A stretch of DNA of 64,000 bases from Dryococelus australis (taxonomy: Eukaryota; Arthropoda; Insecta; Phasmatodea; Phasmatidae): the NCBI GenBank assembly GCA_029891345.1, contig CM057009.1:312778184-312842183 (forward strand). The letters are read 5' to 3'. Position numbers and translations under genes: made by a program. The notes under the pieces were generated by a model that saw nothing but the letters and a program-made list of their open reading frames with translations, made no database searches and had not been told where the DNA came from. The stretch's first letter is position 1. Each line of letters starts with the position of its first letter. Below are positions 23,932 through 35,622 of this stretch, in pieces.

Positions 23932-25329
23932 TGCACCCCAGTCTAGGTCTCAGGAGAGACTTCTGTTGCACCTTCTTGGCTGCGAAAGCCATTGGTGTTA
24001 GTACTGGCCCGAGTCCCTAACCCACGCTGGTGACCGCAGTAGTTCCAATGGTCGACATATGACGCCATCCAGCTACGGAGAACCAGCATATACCAGAGGA
24101 CCTTCAACCTCTTCTGCCACCTCCAGCCTCCTCTCGGAGGGCCGCCGCCATCCTGATGATGTCCTCAACCTCTTTGGCCTCCACAGCATCCAGTGTCATC
24201 AACGACTACCAGAGAGTCCAACCAGACGTCGTCCTTACCAGTTCCTCTACTTCTTTCTTCCTCTCTACCACCAGGTATTGAAGGTCACTGCGAGGACGTC
24301 CCCTCTGGACAACTTTAAGGCCCTAGCCCAGCCATGTCTCCACCACTCGGGTGAAGCGCCCCTTTTGACTTACAAAGCATTAGGTCCCTTCCGGACAAAC
24401 CAAATTAATTGATTATGAATTAATTATTGGGCCAATTTGCTTTCACATATATAGTAATCTCAGTCAATCAAACGTACGTCATACCAGTTTATTGCATCCA
24501 GGTTGTCTCCACCTGGCAGTTAACATAATCAACTTCTGCTTAAATACGATAAATTATTTCTTTTTATAAACTTGAAGAGCGATTGACTCCAAGTGTATGT
24601 ACGTATTTTCTTTTCAATATGTCTCAAGTAAAAGCGTATTATTCCAGCGTATATTAAACTTTTCATTTGGTATTATTGAATATCCCTTATATGCCTGTAA
24701 GTAATTTGAATAGTGATTTTATCATTGGTTGGTTAGTTTAATTCTTTGCTAATTATTTTGGTGTAGATAAGGTAAAGCAGACTCACGCGTATTCGCCCAC
24801 ATGGCAGTATAAACACAACTTAAGAGGCGAACCCCAGGGATGGATAACAAATCAATTTCGGCAGAGCCCAAGGCACTAGAACACTTATCACCTATGGTTC
24901 CATCTTGGTTGGTGAACAGCTGGATTGGATTTATTTAGTGGATCACACTGGACAAGCCGTGCTCCTAGAAGTACACTGTAGGACCGCTACCATACCCAGC
25001 TTCGTCTTACGTCGTGCTATATTGTTTCCTGCTTTTCAGATTTCTAAGTTTGCCTTATGCCAGGATTACACAGAAGTGGTGGACAGAAAATCAAATTAAA
25101 GCAAGCCTTAAAGGAACTCTAGACTCAGATTCAGCATCCACCAAATGCTGACATTACTGCAGCTAATTCTTTACTTGAACCTTTTATTAGATTATCAGGC
25201 AGAGTACTACTTGAACACCTGTTAATCGTACTTTTCAAACTAGACGTAGTGGGACATGATCTGAGCTCCTAACCAAATCCTACACTGCTATTCTTCCACA
25301 CATATCTCAGACATCCACCAGCCACAATA

Positions 25330-25581
25330 GCACCACTTCACGCGTCGGCCGCTGTCCAGCCACCGGCCGCACCCCAGCAGCAAAAGCTAGCGAAAGAGGA
25401 GTGTGCCTGCACCGAGCGGACAGCAGGTAAAGAGTTGGCAGATCCCAGTGCCTGTGTATTTAGATTTCATCCCTACTTGCAAGCCAACAAGGCCCACACT
25501 TTGCACCGGAATATTTCCCAAGTGATAGTAGAGTCTCCTTGGGACATACTCCTGCGATACTGGCATCACATTTGTATTTGA
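25330..25581 (+). pseudogene. Shared family A frame, copy 2
   Basis: This frame starts in APLHASAAVQPPAAPQQQ and runs open to a TGA at 25579-25581. The SAAVxxxAAP words align with SAAVPQLAAP in copy 3 and SATVPQLAAT in copy 1. Later residues (FRFHPYLQANKAHTLH) align loosely with DFMPTRKPTPHVPH. Function unknown. Confidence 0.4.
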
Positions 25582-27769
25582 AGGCCACCACCTCCACAAA
25601 AGTCTAGACCGCATAACACAGATATATTGGAGTGAAGTTCACCCTAGCGGTTATAATCCCCAAGCTACTGACATGCCAGAATGTTCAAAAGGTTCCTAAT
25701 AAATAAACAACACCAGCGCAGGGATACCTACCTCTCCGACGAGCTAACCCGGAACTTGTGTGCATAGCCATTCGAAATATAAGGGTCATGTTTCCACTTT
25801 GTCTTTACTTTTATACCTCCTGAATAGAATGGGTACCAAGGTTATAATCCTCACTCACCATCCATTTAGGGATGGGCCAGTGACAAACCCTTTCTAGGTA
25901 CACCTGGCTTGGTGTCAGTGTCCCAGGTGGCTTAAGTGCTTTAAATATTAGCGAACTACAAACACCAACTCAAATGTTTTCAAATCAATACCAAATTACA
26001 GCCACCAAACTTGTCAAAAAACTGTTCCCAACTTTCACACAAATTAATAAATAGTTGCAGTATTCAAATTTTTTGGTTTATAAAGAAAGAAATGTGAACA
26101 CAAGCATGGCAAAATACCATCTCTGTTAAGTAGAGAGATCTGGGCAGGTCTTAACATCGAGGTCTTGAGAGCCCATAAGGGTGAAGCAAGTTGAGAATAG
26201 CTCAACACGGGAATGAAAGAAAGTGAAAAATGGGATATCTCTGAGAAAACCCATCATCCAGCACACAAGGTTGTGTGTTACAGCAAAGCTGTTGATTTGT
26301 GACAAATTACAGTCATTAAACCAGTGCAAAAAACTCTCCCAACAGAATCATCGAGAGACAAACAGGTTAGCATAAATCAAAACTCCACACTATTCATTCT
26401 TACACAAAAAGATTAGAAAAATTTATGTGCAATGATTGTGTTTCATTTATTTGTTTTCAATGGGTGTATGAACAATAATGTAGAGACACAATTACATATA
26501 AATATACATGCAACATTAATTGTTTAGCTTTAATTTGTAACAAGCTTGGTGCACAGCATGTCAAGGCAAGAAGTCACTTACCAGATCATCATATGCAAGC
26601 TGGCCAAATCACTGCATGTCACTCCTCACAGAGTCATCGCACCTCATACAATTCTCAAGTTATAAACAGTGCGACATCAGGGAACTTCAGAATTACCGCC
26701 ACCACTTACATTTCACTTTCAAAATAACAAAAAACAAACATGCATTTAAAAGAAAACAGCAAAATGCAAAATACTTACACATGTTAGGTAACATATTAAA
26801 CATGCCATATTTCCTAGCGTAATCATCACATATTTAATACTAAAATTTTCTTCAAATTTAGGGGTGCAGTTGCTGTGTGACTGGTTAGGAAAAAAAAAAG
26901 TTAATGGCAACACAAAATTTTCAAAATAAAATTGTCTGTACTCATTAAATCTGCACAGGATGTCAAACAGATTGTTTATCCATTACCTAGCCACCCTGTG
27001 CAGCATCCAAAGCTATCTCTGAACATCCAGCTGTTTGTGCATACATCTGAATGTTGCTGGGCACAGCCAGGAACTATCTCATTTCCTCTCCATTATATTC
27101 TTGGCAAGTGGGGTGGTGGTTGCCTAGAAACCGGCAAAATGTCATCATACCTCTCGCTTTTGTGTAGACCAGGAAGGAGGCTAATATCATTCACACAACG
27201 GTCCATTTGCACCCAACTGATGTGCAGGTTCTCTTTGCACCTATGGCGAGGCATTTACTTTTGGCATCATAGTCTATATTCTGGTGTAGCTCACCACAGC
27301 CTAGGCTGGTGTGGCTCGCACTTTGTAGAAGAGGTAACTGACGCACACACCAGCCTCCTCATCTAAGGGAATGTGTGTGGATACTGAAGAGTGATCTGGC
27401 GTGAGGCACATCCAGATATGTACTGGTTGGCGCACTTGGCATTGTAGGCAAAAGGTTAATCCCACAATTGTGACTAATTGTTAAATACATTCACTTTTTT
27501 TTTTTTTGGCCCTTCAAGAAATGATGTGGTAATAATACATGATAATGAAGATTATGCAATCAAAATTACGGTATTATTTTCATTATAACGTCTATGATTA
27601 GGTTGTTTGAAGATACAGTAAGTTGAGCCACAAATGCATGGTCGTGGTTGTGAACACAGTTGGCTGCAATGTACATAATTTTTTTCCCATGTGGTTTTTC
27701 CAGCGCCACTCCAGGAAAATATGCTACATGTACTTATAGATCCTACCAATTTATCACCCAAAACGCCTT

Positions 27770-28395
27770 GTCTACACTTGTAAACATGTTTTAGAAACAC
27801 TATTTTCAAACAGTTAACAAAATGTTTCACGAGTTTCCTACATACTTTTGTTTAAATGTGTGCCGACTGTTTGCAATACAGTTTCTAAATTGTTTTAAAA
27901 CAAAATAAAAAGAGTTGGTTGAAACATTTGGATTTATTTGGAAAAAGAAACCTTTTTTTTTTTCAACTGAATGGAAAACATTCAACAATGTTTGCACATC
28001 TGGACATGTTTGGCAAATAGGTGGGGATAAACAAGCCAGTCTTTTGACATCAGTCAGCGCAGGTTCCTCAACTGGCAATGGTGCTAATCTCAGCTTTTGT
28101 GTGTGAGCTACCGAGTGTTGTCCATAATTGATCATTTTATTAAAATGAGTGTGTTGACACATGGTAACACAGTGAAACTCATTAAAATGTTTCATTCCCA
28201 ACCAATTATGTGTGATATAACATATTCTGAACATATCAGAATTAAAAGCAAGATATTTTTAATGAAATTGCTACTGTACAGATTGTAACAAAATATAGCG
28301 AAAGCTACTTCTTCTTCTGGCAACATTTAAAACATTACTGCATTCTGGATACTACACGGCATAGAAACAGGGTTTGTGAAACATGTTTGAAGTGA
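27770..28395. mobile_element. Possible inverted-repeat element (low confidence)
   Basis: CACTTGTAAACATGTTTTAG near the left and the reverse complement of the right side, CACTTCAAACATGTTTCAC, match at about 16 of 20 positions. The interior repeats AAACATGTTT/GTTTTCAAAC-like words. No target duplication was found. Confidence 0.3.
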
Positions 28396-28924
28396 TCCAG
28401 AAAATGTTTGGGCAGTGTCAAATCTGTTTTCAAAACAATATACAAACTGATTATAAACAACATGAAACAGTTTTCAAACATATGTTACCACAGGTGCAAA
28501 GTTGTTCCATTGCGTTGTGAACTCATGAATGTATTTAATAACAGAATAACAATACATGAGTTTTCTCGCTGCTGCAATAGTGCAGACTAACACTTTTGGA
28601 ACCTAAATAATCATACATTTTTTACAATACCTCTCAACTTAACAGCTAGGAAATTATCACTAAACTATGCTGCTATTACCAAGATTTTGATATGCACACA
28701 GGGTTAGCTTGCAAATACAACACAAAATTACTTTTCACGTACCTGGAAGCCTTCAAAGACTTACCCAACCAAACACATCTCAATATAGCTGGCTGTAAAT
28801 GAACAGCCAGCATGTCATTCCTTTGTCTGCAAGTTGAAAAGCTGAAGCACGTACACTTCAATTTTCTGGGAAAAAGCTTTTATCACTATTGAAACATGAA
28901 CTAAATTAGGTACTTGCTCCATCC

Positions 28925-28996
28925 CGCATGAACTAATTTCAATGGCCAACGACCATGTCTCGCATCAACCGATCTCATTGGCCAGCAATCATGTCT
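28925..28996. repeat. 36-bp tandem dimer
   Basis: Two adjacent 36-bp units start CGCATGAACTAATTTCAATG and CGCATCAACCGATCTCATTG, and both end CATGTCT. About four fifths of positions match. The 18-bp word CTCCATCCCGCATGAACT at its left edge recurs at 32196-32213. Confidence 0.7.
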
Positions 28997-30840
28997 GATC
29001 ATACAGTTATATTTTTGAATTCCACGTTCAGCAAAGATAAAAAATAAAAAGTAATTAGGAGGTGCTTAGTTGTTTACTATTGCCCGTTTGTCACAGGTAG
29101 GTAATAACTTGATCTGATGATAACAACTCACTTTCTTTGACTAGCAATATTTCATACTGTTTGGTTAAAAATTCTAAGCTATTCACAAGCACCGAAACTA
29201 AATGATTATATATTTTTAATGGCATAAAATGACAACACAGCTGGGACCACAAATTTGTATTCAGAGCGCTATTATTTGTAACAAGTTTACATTACATTTG
29301 TTATGCAGTAACCTGTGCTGTAATTTGTAACAATGTTTACACGTAAATATTAATTGCTAAAATTTTACCTAAAAAACAATCTGTCATCTACCCAAAAGAA
29401 AAATATGTTTAATAATATTATTTGCAGAGAAATTATTTAAGATTTGCTTATCACACTTTATGATGCTTGTGTTTCCACTTTTCTCTCTTGATGCTTCATC
29501 CAATATCTTCACAGATTACCACAATCTCTTCCTATCCAAGCAATTACATGAAAAATGGTCTGCATGAACTACGGAAACAAATTTTTTTTATTGATTTGGA
29601 ACATGATTTTATGCTTGACCATAATTAAGCATGTCCTCCTTTGTATGTTGTTTATTTGTGAAAAAATCAGTTAATTTATAGTGTCATATCAGTACCATAT
29701 ATAGCTCATTCAAGGATATCAGATGGCAGTGATAATATAAATTTGTTTGTTACTGGCTTAGAAAGTTTCTCTCTCTGGCCTTTCATTTATTATCAAATAT
29801 AATTTCGCTAAGTATTATTAAAAATTATTTATAGTATTTTTTAATTCAGAAATTATAATTAATTCTTTAGTATTGTTACATGATGATGCTGTTCTGCATC
29901 ACTTCCCTTTCACCATCCTGCTTGAGCGAACAAAGCATTGTGTCAAGGGCAATATGGTAATCCGAAGAGTGCACGGAGATTTACAAAGGAGTGCTGTTAC
30001 AGAAGAGATAAGCCTATTGGGGCTTCTGTTGCCTTAGTTTATTGAGGAGACTGAATGTCTAGGGTTATCATTGCAAGAATGTTCTGGTAATAGCCTCTGC
30101 CCCCCAGCTTGACTCCAGGTGCAAGAAACCTTCTGGATTGAGCCAGAGAAACTATTTAAGCCACAACTGACCTCTAAATCAAAAGTCTAAAGTTTGGATG
30201 GATGCATGACCATAAGCACCAGGTGTGAAATTACAGCAAAGCGACGAGTGGAGAGTGGGTCTGACTGGCGGCACTACTGAACTGGATGCGTGAATGACAG
30301 ACATTTGGACTAATGGCAATAGAAAGATTGATAGAGTTAATAATGTATGTGAATTAAGTGACTGTAACCGCTATAAAGACAGTGATGAAGACATTAATTA
30401 GAATTGAGAGAGAAATATTGTGTTCACTGAGAGTAATATCAGTAATGGTGGAGATACAGTAAAACCCCTCTATTATGACCCCATTTAATATGACTACCTC
30501 TCTATTACAATCCAATCCCGAGGAACCGTGAAAAGTTTGGATTGAAAAAGTAGAAAATACGAGGCACATCTAACAATAAATACAGTGATCCCTCACCAAT
30601 TCGGTTTCAGTTATGTGCGGATTTATTTTTGTAGACCTTTTCTTCAACCGCGGTACTTGTTTCTATTATCCAAGGTTCTCAATCTATGGAAAACTAGTCC
30701 TTACTGATGTTAGTGGTCGTGCAATTCTCAAGCTACCATCATAGACTTTGACATTTGTTGTCCCAATCAGCGTGAAGCAATAAATTACTTAATGCCAGAA
30801 GGGGACATTGGTGTATTGTGTCCGTGGAAGCACGCAACAA

Positions 30841-30856
30841 GGGGGGGGGGGGGGGG
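30841..30856. repeat. Poly-G tract (16 G)
   Basis: Sixteen G on the plus strand, inside pogo-like copy 1. Confidence 0.9.
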
Positions 30857-31200
30857 AGTTGCAGGCCGGGTCAGTAAGGATTCTTTGTCCTAGTCACATG
30901 CCGCTGCCTCTGCCTTACCCTCCCGGTCTTTTTTCGCTTCCATTATCCCCCCTCTTTTGCTGTAAAAACAGTGGCACATTACACAGACTAGTTTCTTAAA
31001 CAGTGTATGTATGATAACTTTAAATTTATTTCAATGCCCTTTTTTGAACAATTATTTTTAAGTTTATGTGCACCCATGCCTAGATAATATATGTTAATTT
31101 TTTTATAGTGGGCAATTTTTTTTCTTGTGAAGTCAATTTTATGTGTAAAGTGAATAAAGATAACTGTGTGCAAATAAAATATGTTCTTATGTTACCGGTA

Positions 31201-31366
31201 CCATATTATGGCGAGTGAGGCCGTGCACGCGTATAGGCAACATCAAAATTCTTTGATGAAAAATTAGGAATAATTAATATTTCAAGCAGACCGCACTCAA
31301 TATTTATATTCCCGTAAACATTACTGGGCCTCATTGTGTCAGTGCAGAGGCAACACGCCGCCTACA
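31201..31366 (-). mobile_element. Small relative of the 2365-2966 MITE
   Basis: Immediately after a TA (31199-31200) the sequence runs CCATATTATGGCGAGTGAGG and continues with GCGTATAGGCAACATC and TTCAAGCAGACCGCACTC. Read on the minus strand, this aligns over about 110 bp with the right part of the MITE at 2365-2966. A partial opposite end may lie near 31345-31366 (GGCAACACGCC). It would be nested in pogo-like copy 1. The right limit is uncertain. Confidence 0.45.
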
Positions 31367-32686
31367 TATCATATAAATTCAACACATTGATGTGAATCTC
31401 ATCTATCAGCATGTTTTCCCAACGCTGGGCCGTTGTTACGAAGTGAACCGGCCCTATAATGACGGCAGTGGCGGCGGGCAGCCCCGCCCGCCGGAGTAAC
31501 CTTGTAGTGACTGACCGACAGCTGCAAAGCCTGAGGATCTAAGGCTGAGCTTCAGCAGCAAACCGCCATGCCCGTGCCCGGCCGTGCTGCAGAGGATCTA
31601 GGCGCTCGCCCAGCTACGTACACAGCCAGACCAAAGCGAGAGCACTGCGCGCACACGCATTGTGCAACGCCCACTACACTTTTTTATCGCTACGTGCCTC
31701 ATAGCAATGTATGACCCACGAGACCTGATTAATAGATCTTTAATAATAACTTTATATTTTAATAATACATTGTCTAATCTTTTCACACACTTTCAATGGC
31801 CATGTCATACTGTGGCAAGGGGCGGTCCAATATGCCTTTCTTGGGTATCAAATGAATCAGGAGACGTCCAGTATTAAAATATATACATGTATTTATATTT
31901 AATTTAAAAAGTGGTTTTTTATGCACTAGAGACGATTGAACATGAACTTCATGCAATAAATGGCAAGTTTGTGGGCATAGGGGTTAGGGGTGGGTCAAAA
32001 TTGACCCAAATTTTTCCACATTTTTCATTACACCACCACTCCCTCTATTCGACCCTACTCTTGGGAACCGTAAGGGGTCAAAATAGAGAGATTCTACTGT
32101 AGGAAGCTTAATGTTGTAAATAATAGATGTGTGAATATTTATATCATTATAAATAAATTAAAAACAAATTTTTGTTATTTGGTTTTTATTAAGACCTCCA
32201 TCCCGCATGAACTTTGATACGCCCCTGGCATCCTATAACAGTGTATTAATATACTTGAAAATTACAGTGAATTTTGATGCACGACACTTTAAGAAAAAGT
32301 GCTCCAATAATAAATGACTACGCCTCACCTCAGATGGCTACTCTCCAAGGGGCTAATCTCACCTGAGCACCTATGGTAATGGAGGCAAGACACGTCAATC
32401 AATTTCAGTTGACAGAAACTCGACTCACCAAATAACCACCTGTTCCTTGCTTTTACTGTGCCCCTATACTCTACTAAGATTCTTCACATCACGGCCCCTC
32501 TCCGAAAAAGTGCTCCTATTACTTTGCCGCTCCCGTTAAACACACAGTGCACCATTTGAATTTTGTGCCGCTGTGGGGATGCGAGTCACCTGCTAGAAAG
32601 TCACTGCCTTCACGAGAGCACAAGGGCAAGAAGTGTCAACGCCTCGTGCCGAGCGCCACCGGAGATAAGGAGCCATGGTTCATGCA

Positions 32687-32783
32687 TGTGACATCATAAG
32701 CTCCACCCCCAAGAGATGGGGCTAATTCCTGTACCCCTCTGAGCACCTAGAAGCAGAAAAGATGACTAAATAGGCACCCTAGC
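32687..32783 (+). promoter_or_regulatory. Degraded promoter-like block of family A copy 3
   Basis: TGTGACATCATAAGCTCC and CCCCCAAGAGATGGGG match copy 2, but the TATA position reads CTAAATAGG instead of TATAAAA. The GC-box symmetry has also decayed. Confidence 0.45.
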
Positions 32784-34014
32784 CTAGGCCTCAGGAGTGA
32801 TTGCTGCACTGTCCTGGCTGCGAGAGCCGACAGTGCTAGCACCAGGGCAGATTCCCTCATCGTGCCGGTGACCGCGAGTGGCCCAGTGGTCGACGATGCC
32901 AACAGCTCCAGAGATCCGCCATCGTCTAAGAGGGTCCGCAACCTCTTCAGCCAACGGCTGGAGGGCCGGCCCCAACCAGAGGCCTTCAACCTCTTCAGGT
33001 GCCTCCATCCAGCAGTGCCAGGATCGTCGGACACCAGAAGCTTCCACCATGTCATCCTAATCACTCCCTCAATACCTCACCTCCTTATCCACGCCAGATA
33101 TAGCAGGTCACTGCAACGTGTCCCTTCTGGACACCCTCCTTAAGGCCCTAGCCAGGCTACCTCCTTACCAATTAGGTGAGGTACACCTTTATTAAATACA
33201 CGTCTATGTCCTTTCAGGACAAACCACTCCCAAGTAGGGATAGGAAGAATCTTGGCTTTAATTTAATTTTTATTAATTAAATTATTTTTCCATTGAAACA
33301 TTACAATAATACGCTTCACGAACTCTTACCAGGTTTCCTTCACCTGGCCTTATTGATAAGCTTCTGCAACAGTAAAATGTTTTATTTTATTAAATATTTT
33401 ATTTCAAGTAGGAGAGTGCACCCCACATTTATGTACCATAACTTTCTTTAAATACGTTATGTAGTAAAACGTATATTCCAAATCTATTTGATGGTTCTTG
33501 TTAATCAGAGATCTGAAATCAGTTTGTCCCTTTTTGAGAAATGTTGTATTTTTGAACTCAGTTAAATTGTGTTGCATGTAAGAAAATGCCAGTTATGCGC
33601 ATCTCACCAAAATGGCAGAAACACAACAATCTAGCTGTATTCTGAGTTTGGCTAGTGAATAGAAGGACTGGAGCTGTACAGCGGATCACACCGGATCCAG
33701 TTGTTCTCTTAGCACACGGTAGGGCCGCTATCATACCCGGCTTTGATTTACGTAGTTTTCACAACCGTTCTTTTAACTTGGCCTTATGCCACGAACACAC
33801 AGAAGTGGGAAGGAGTTAAGGCTCAAACAATCATTAAGAAAGTTGGGAATTTCATTACTGAGACACAAGAAGGTGGCTTTCTTTTTACACAGCCTACTAG
33901 AGAAATAGGCAAATTCCTCTAGAACACTTATTAATAGTTATTCTTAATGACGTACTGGGGTTTGACCACCTTCCATTCCCTGAAGCTTACGCCACCAATC
34001 CTCCTCACATACAA

Positions 34015-34461
34015 GTGTCTACGAGCAACCAGCACCCTCTTCTACTGCAACCAGAGTCGGCCGCTGTTCCACAGCTAGCCGCCCCAGTGAGACAGGAGGA
34101 GAAGATGAGGAAGGGGCAACTGTCTTGTGAACAGAAGGTAAAACGTCGACCTATTACAGTGTGTGCGACTCCCGACTTCATGCCAACACGTAAGCCCACA
34201 CCACATGTCCCACATTGTACACCGGTGTCCTGCCGCCACGAGAGTAGTGTCTTGTTGGTATGGTCCCTGCGACACTGGTTTTTGCACTATTTGGAGGCCA
34301 CCTACCTCACCCGTAAATGTACTGTGCCAAGCAGAGTTTTCAAAGTAAAATTAAATCTAGGTGTTACAACCTCTAAGCCGTCCCACAAACTAGGATGCTC
34401 ACCACCAACACAGTCTTTAACAAGAAAACCCAATGTGACGGGGAACCCCCCTATGAGCTAG
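34015..34461 (+). pseudogene. Longest family A frame (148 codons), copy 3
   Basis: The frame carries MSTSNQHPLLLQPESAAVPQ at its start, then LAAPVRQEEKMRKGQ, then DFMPTRKPTPHVPHCTPVSC. The QPESA and DFxPxxKPT words recur in copy 1 and, weakly, copy 2. It is basic and Pro-rich with several Cys and His (HCTPVSCRH) but no recognised fold or catalytic motif. It may be the tail of a Gag-like or accessory protein. Function unknown. Confidence 0.45.
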
Positions 34462-35571
34462 CCAGGGATCAGTGAATGCCCTTTGGCGACATTAGGGTTG
34501 TAATTCGGATTTTGCTTGTACTGGATGACATCCCTACCTAATCGGACACCGAGACTAAAGCCCTCATTAACCACCCATCCAGAGTTGAACTTGTGACCAA
34601 CCCTTTTGGTGTAATTGATTTAATGTCTTTAAACTTAGAGGCTTAAATTAAAAAATACATATATTCTAATTTAAAGTTTGTTTACTGTACATATTTGATC
34701 ATGCATTTTAAAGTTTGGTTTAAAGTGATAACTCAATTGCTAGTACCTGCTCATAGTTACAAAGGAAGTGGTAATTACCAAAGCTAGCAAAAAGTTACTT
34801 GGCAAGAGTCGAGAAAATAATGAGGCAAGTTTCTTGCTGTCATTCATTTTTTTACTTCCAATCTATTAGTTAATTTTTTTGTTAGACTGTAAGGTCTACT
34901 GTTAGACTGTAAGGCTAACTTTTATCTTCTAATGTACAACAATAAAATTCATATTTCAGGGAAGCAGGTCTGTACATTATAAACAAAGTGAAATACCTGG
35001 ATGTGTAAAGAACCATTTAAATTTGCTGGAACAAAAACCTAATGCTCATCTTTCCTTGTAATGTAATTCAACTTCATTAAGCAAATTTAAATTGAATATA
35101 AAGGTAATGACAACAAACAGAACAACAGTTATGGGCACATAATTGCATAAATCAAAACTGGAAAATTTCATCAAATCATCATTGGATATGCAATGTAGAA
35201 ATTATTTGGATGTCAGCTACGCTTTTATGCCCCAGTTGTGCGATTTCTTGGTAAACAATTTACCATTTATTAACTTTGATTTCTATGTTAATCATCTTGT
35301 AAATTACACGTTTTGGATTTCTACATCTCCACGAGATAAAATCAAATTGTATACCTTTTCCAAAATACAACAAAATTTTAAGTAACAGTACTTAGGGTAA
35401 ACACATGCAATTTCCTGCAAAAGTGAAACAATCATTACAATCTTTATTCACATTAAAAAGAAAGAGTAACAAAATTTTATGAGCCATAAGTTCCAGCTAA
35501 CCCAAATGTTACACAATGTTATATATTGTGCATATTACCATATACAAAAATTAAAAAATTCATAAACCATA

Positions 35572-35622
35572 AAAATGTGAACTCCCTTAAAATGTGAATA
35601 CCCTCAAAATGTGAACACCCTC
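35572..35622. repeat. 17-bp tandem repeat, three units
   Basis: The units are AAAATGTGAACTCCCTT, AAAATGTGAATACCCTC and AAAATGTGAACACCCTC, directly adjacent. Confidence 0.85.

Larger units (their letters stand above)
23430..25960 (+). mobile_element. Family A repeat, copy 2 (unidentified)
   Basis: Begins at GACGCACGACACATTTCG and shares collinear blocks with copies 1 and 3: a CFYC-containing piece (23615); GACAACATAAGCTCCACC with TATAAAA (23843-23931); CTGGTGACCGCAGTAG; GGTCACTGCGAGGACG (about 24285); TCCAGGTTGTCTCCACCTGG (about 24500); TGTAGGACCGCTACCATACC (about 24977); CATGTTTCCAC; and GTGACAAACCCTTTC (about 25879). This is the longest copy, about 2.5 kb. It has no terminal inverted repeat, poly-A tail or obvious LTR pair. 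Position and orientation relative to copy 3 exclude a single recent tandem duplication. Confidence 0.68.
25961..30456. other. AT-rich intron with minor repeats
   Basis: No recognised gene. A 144-codon open frame at 26932-27366 has no known motif or splice context. A weak inverted-repeat element may lie at about 27770-28395. A 36-bp tandem dimer is at 28925-28996. Confidence 0.45.
30457..32099. mobile_element. Pogo-like DNA transposon, copy 1 (1643 bp)
   Basis: The left end CAGTAAAACCCCTCTATTAT and the reverse complement of the right end CAGTAGAATCTCTCTATTTT agree at most positions over about 26 bp, and TGACCCC follows in both. TA flanks both sides (30455-30456, 32100-32101). The termini are of the pogo/Tigger type. 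The right 390 bp and a left-interior segment (ending ATTGTGTCCGTGGAAGCACG) are homologous to copy 2 (39232-48663). No transposase was recognised. Later insertions include a sequence starting CAGTGATCCCTCACC at 30583, absent at this point in copy 2, and a small MITE at 31201. Confidence 0.82.
32274..34640 (+). mobile_element. Family A repeat, copy 3 (unidentified)
   Basis: Begins GATGCACGACACTTTAAG and keeps the family order: GGTAATGGAGGCAAGACACG; the CFYC piece (32448); GTGACATCATAAGCTCCACC (32688); CGTGCCGGTGACCGCGAG (about 32862); GGTCACTGCAACGTGTCCC (about 33105); CCAGGTTTCCTTCACCTGG (about 33331); GTAGGGCCGCTATCATACC (about 33718); the QPESAAVPQLAA frame (34048); and GTGACCAACCCTTTTG (about 34594). 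It starts about 175 bp after the right end of pogo-like copy 1. There is no TIR, tail or target duplication. Confidence 0.68.

Noticed and set aside
26932-27366. 144-codon plus-strand open frame
   Set aside because: No motif, no splice context, no homologous frame in other repeats; composition does not differ from translated AT-rich intron.
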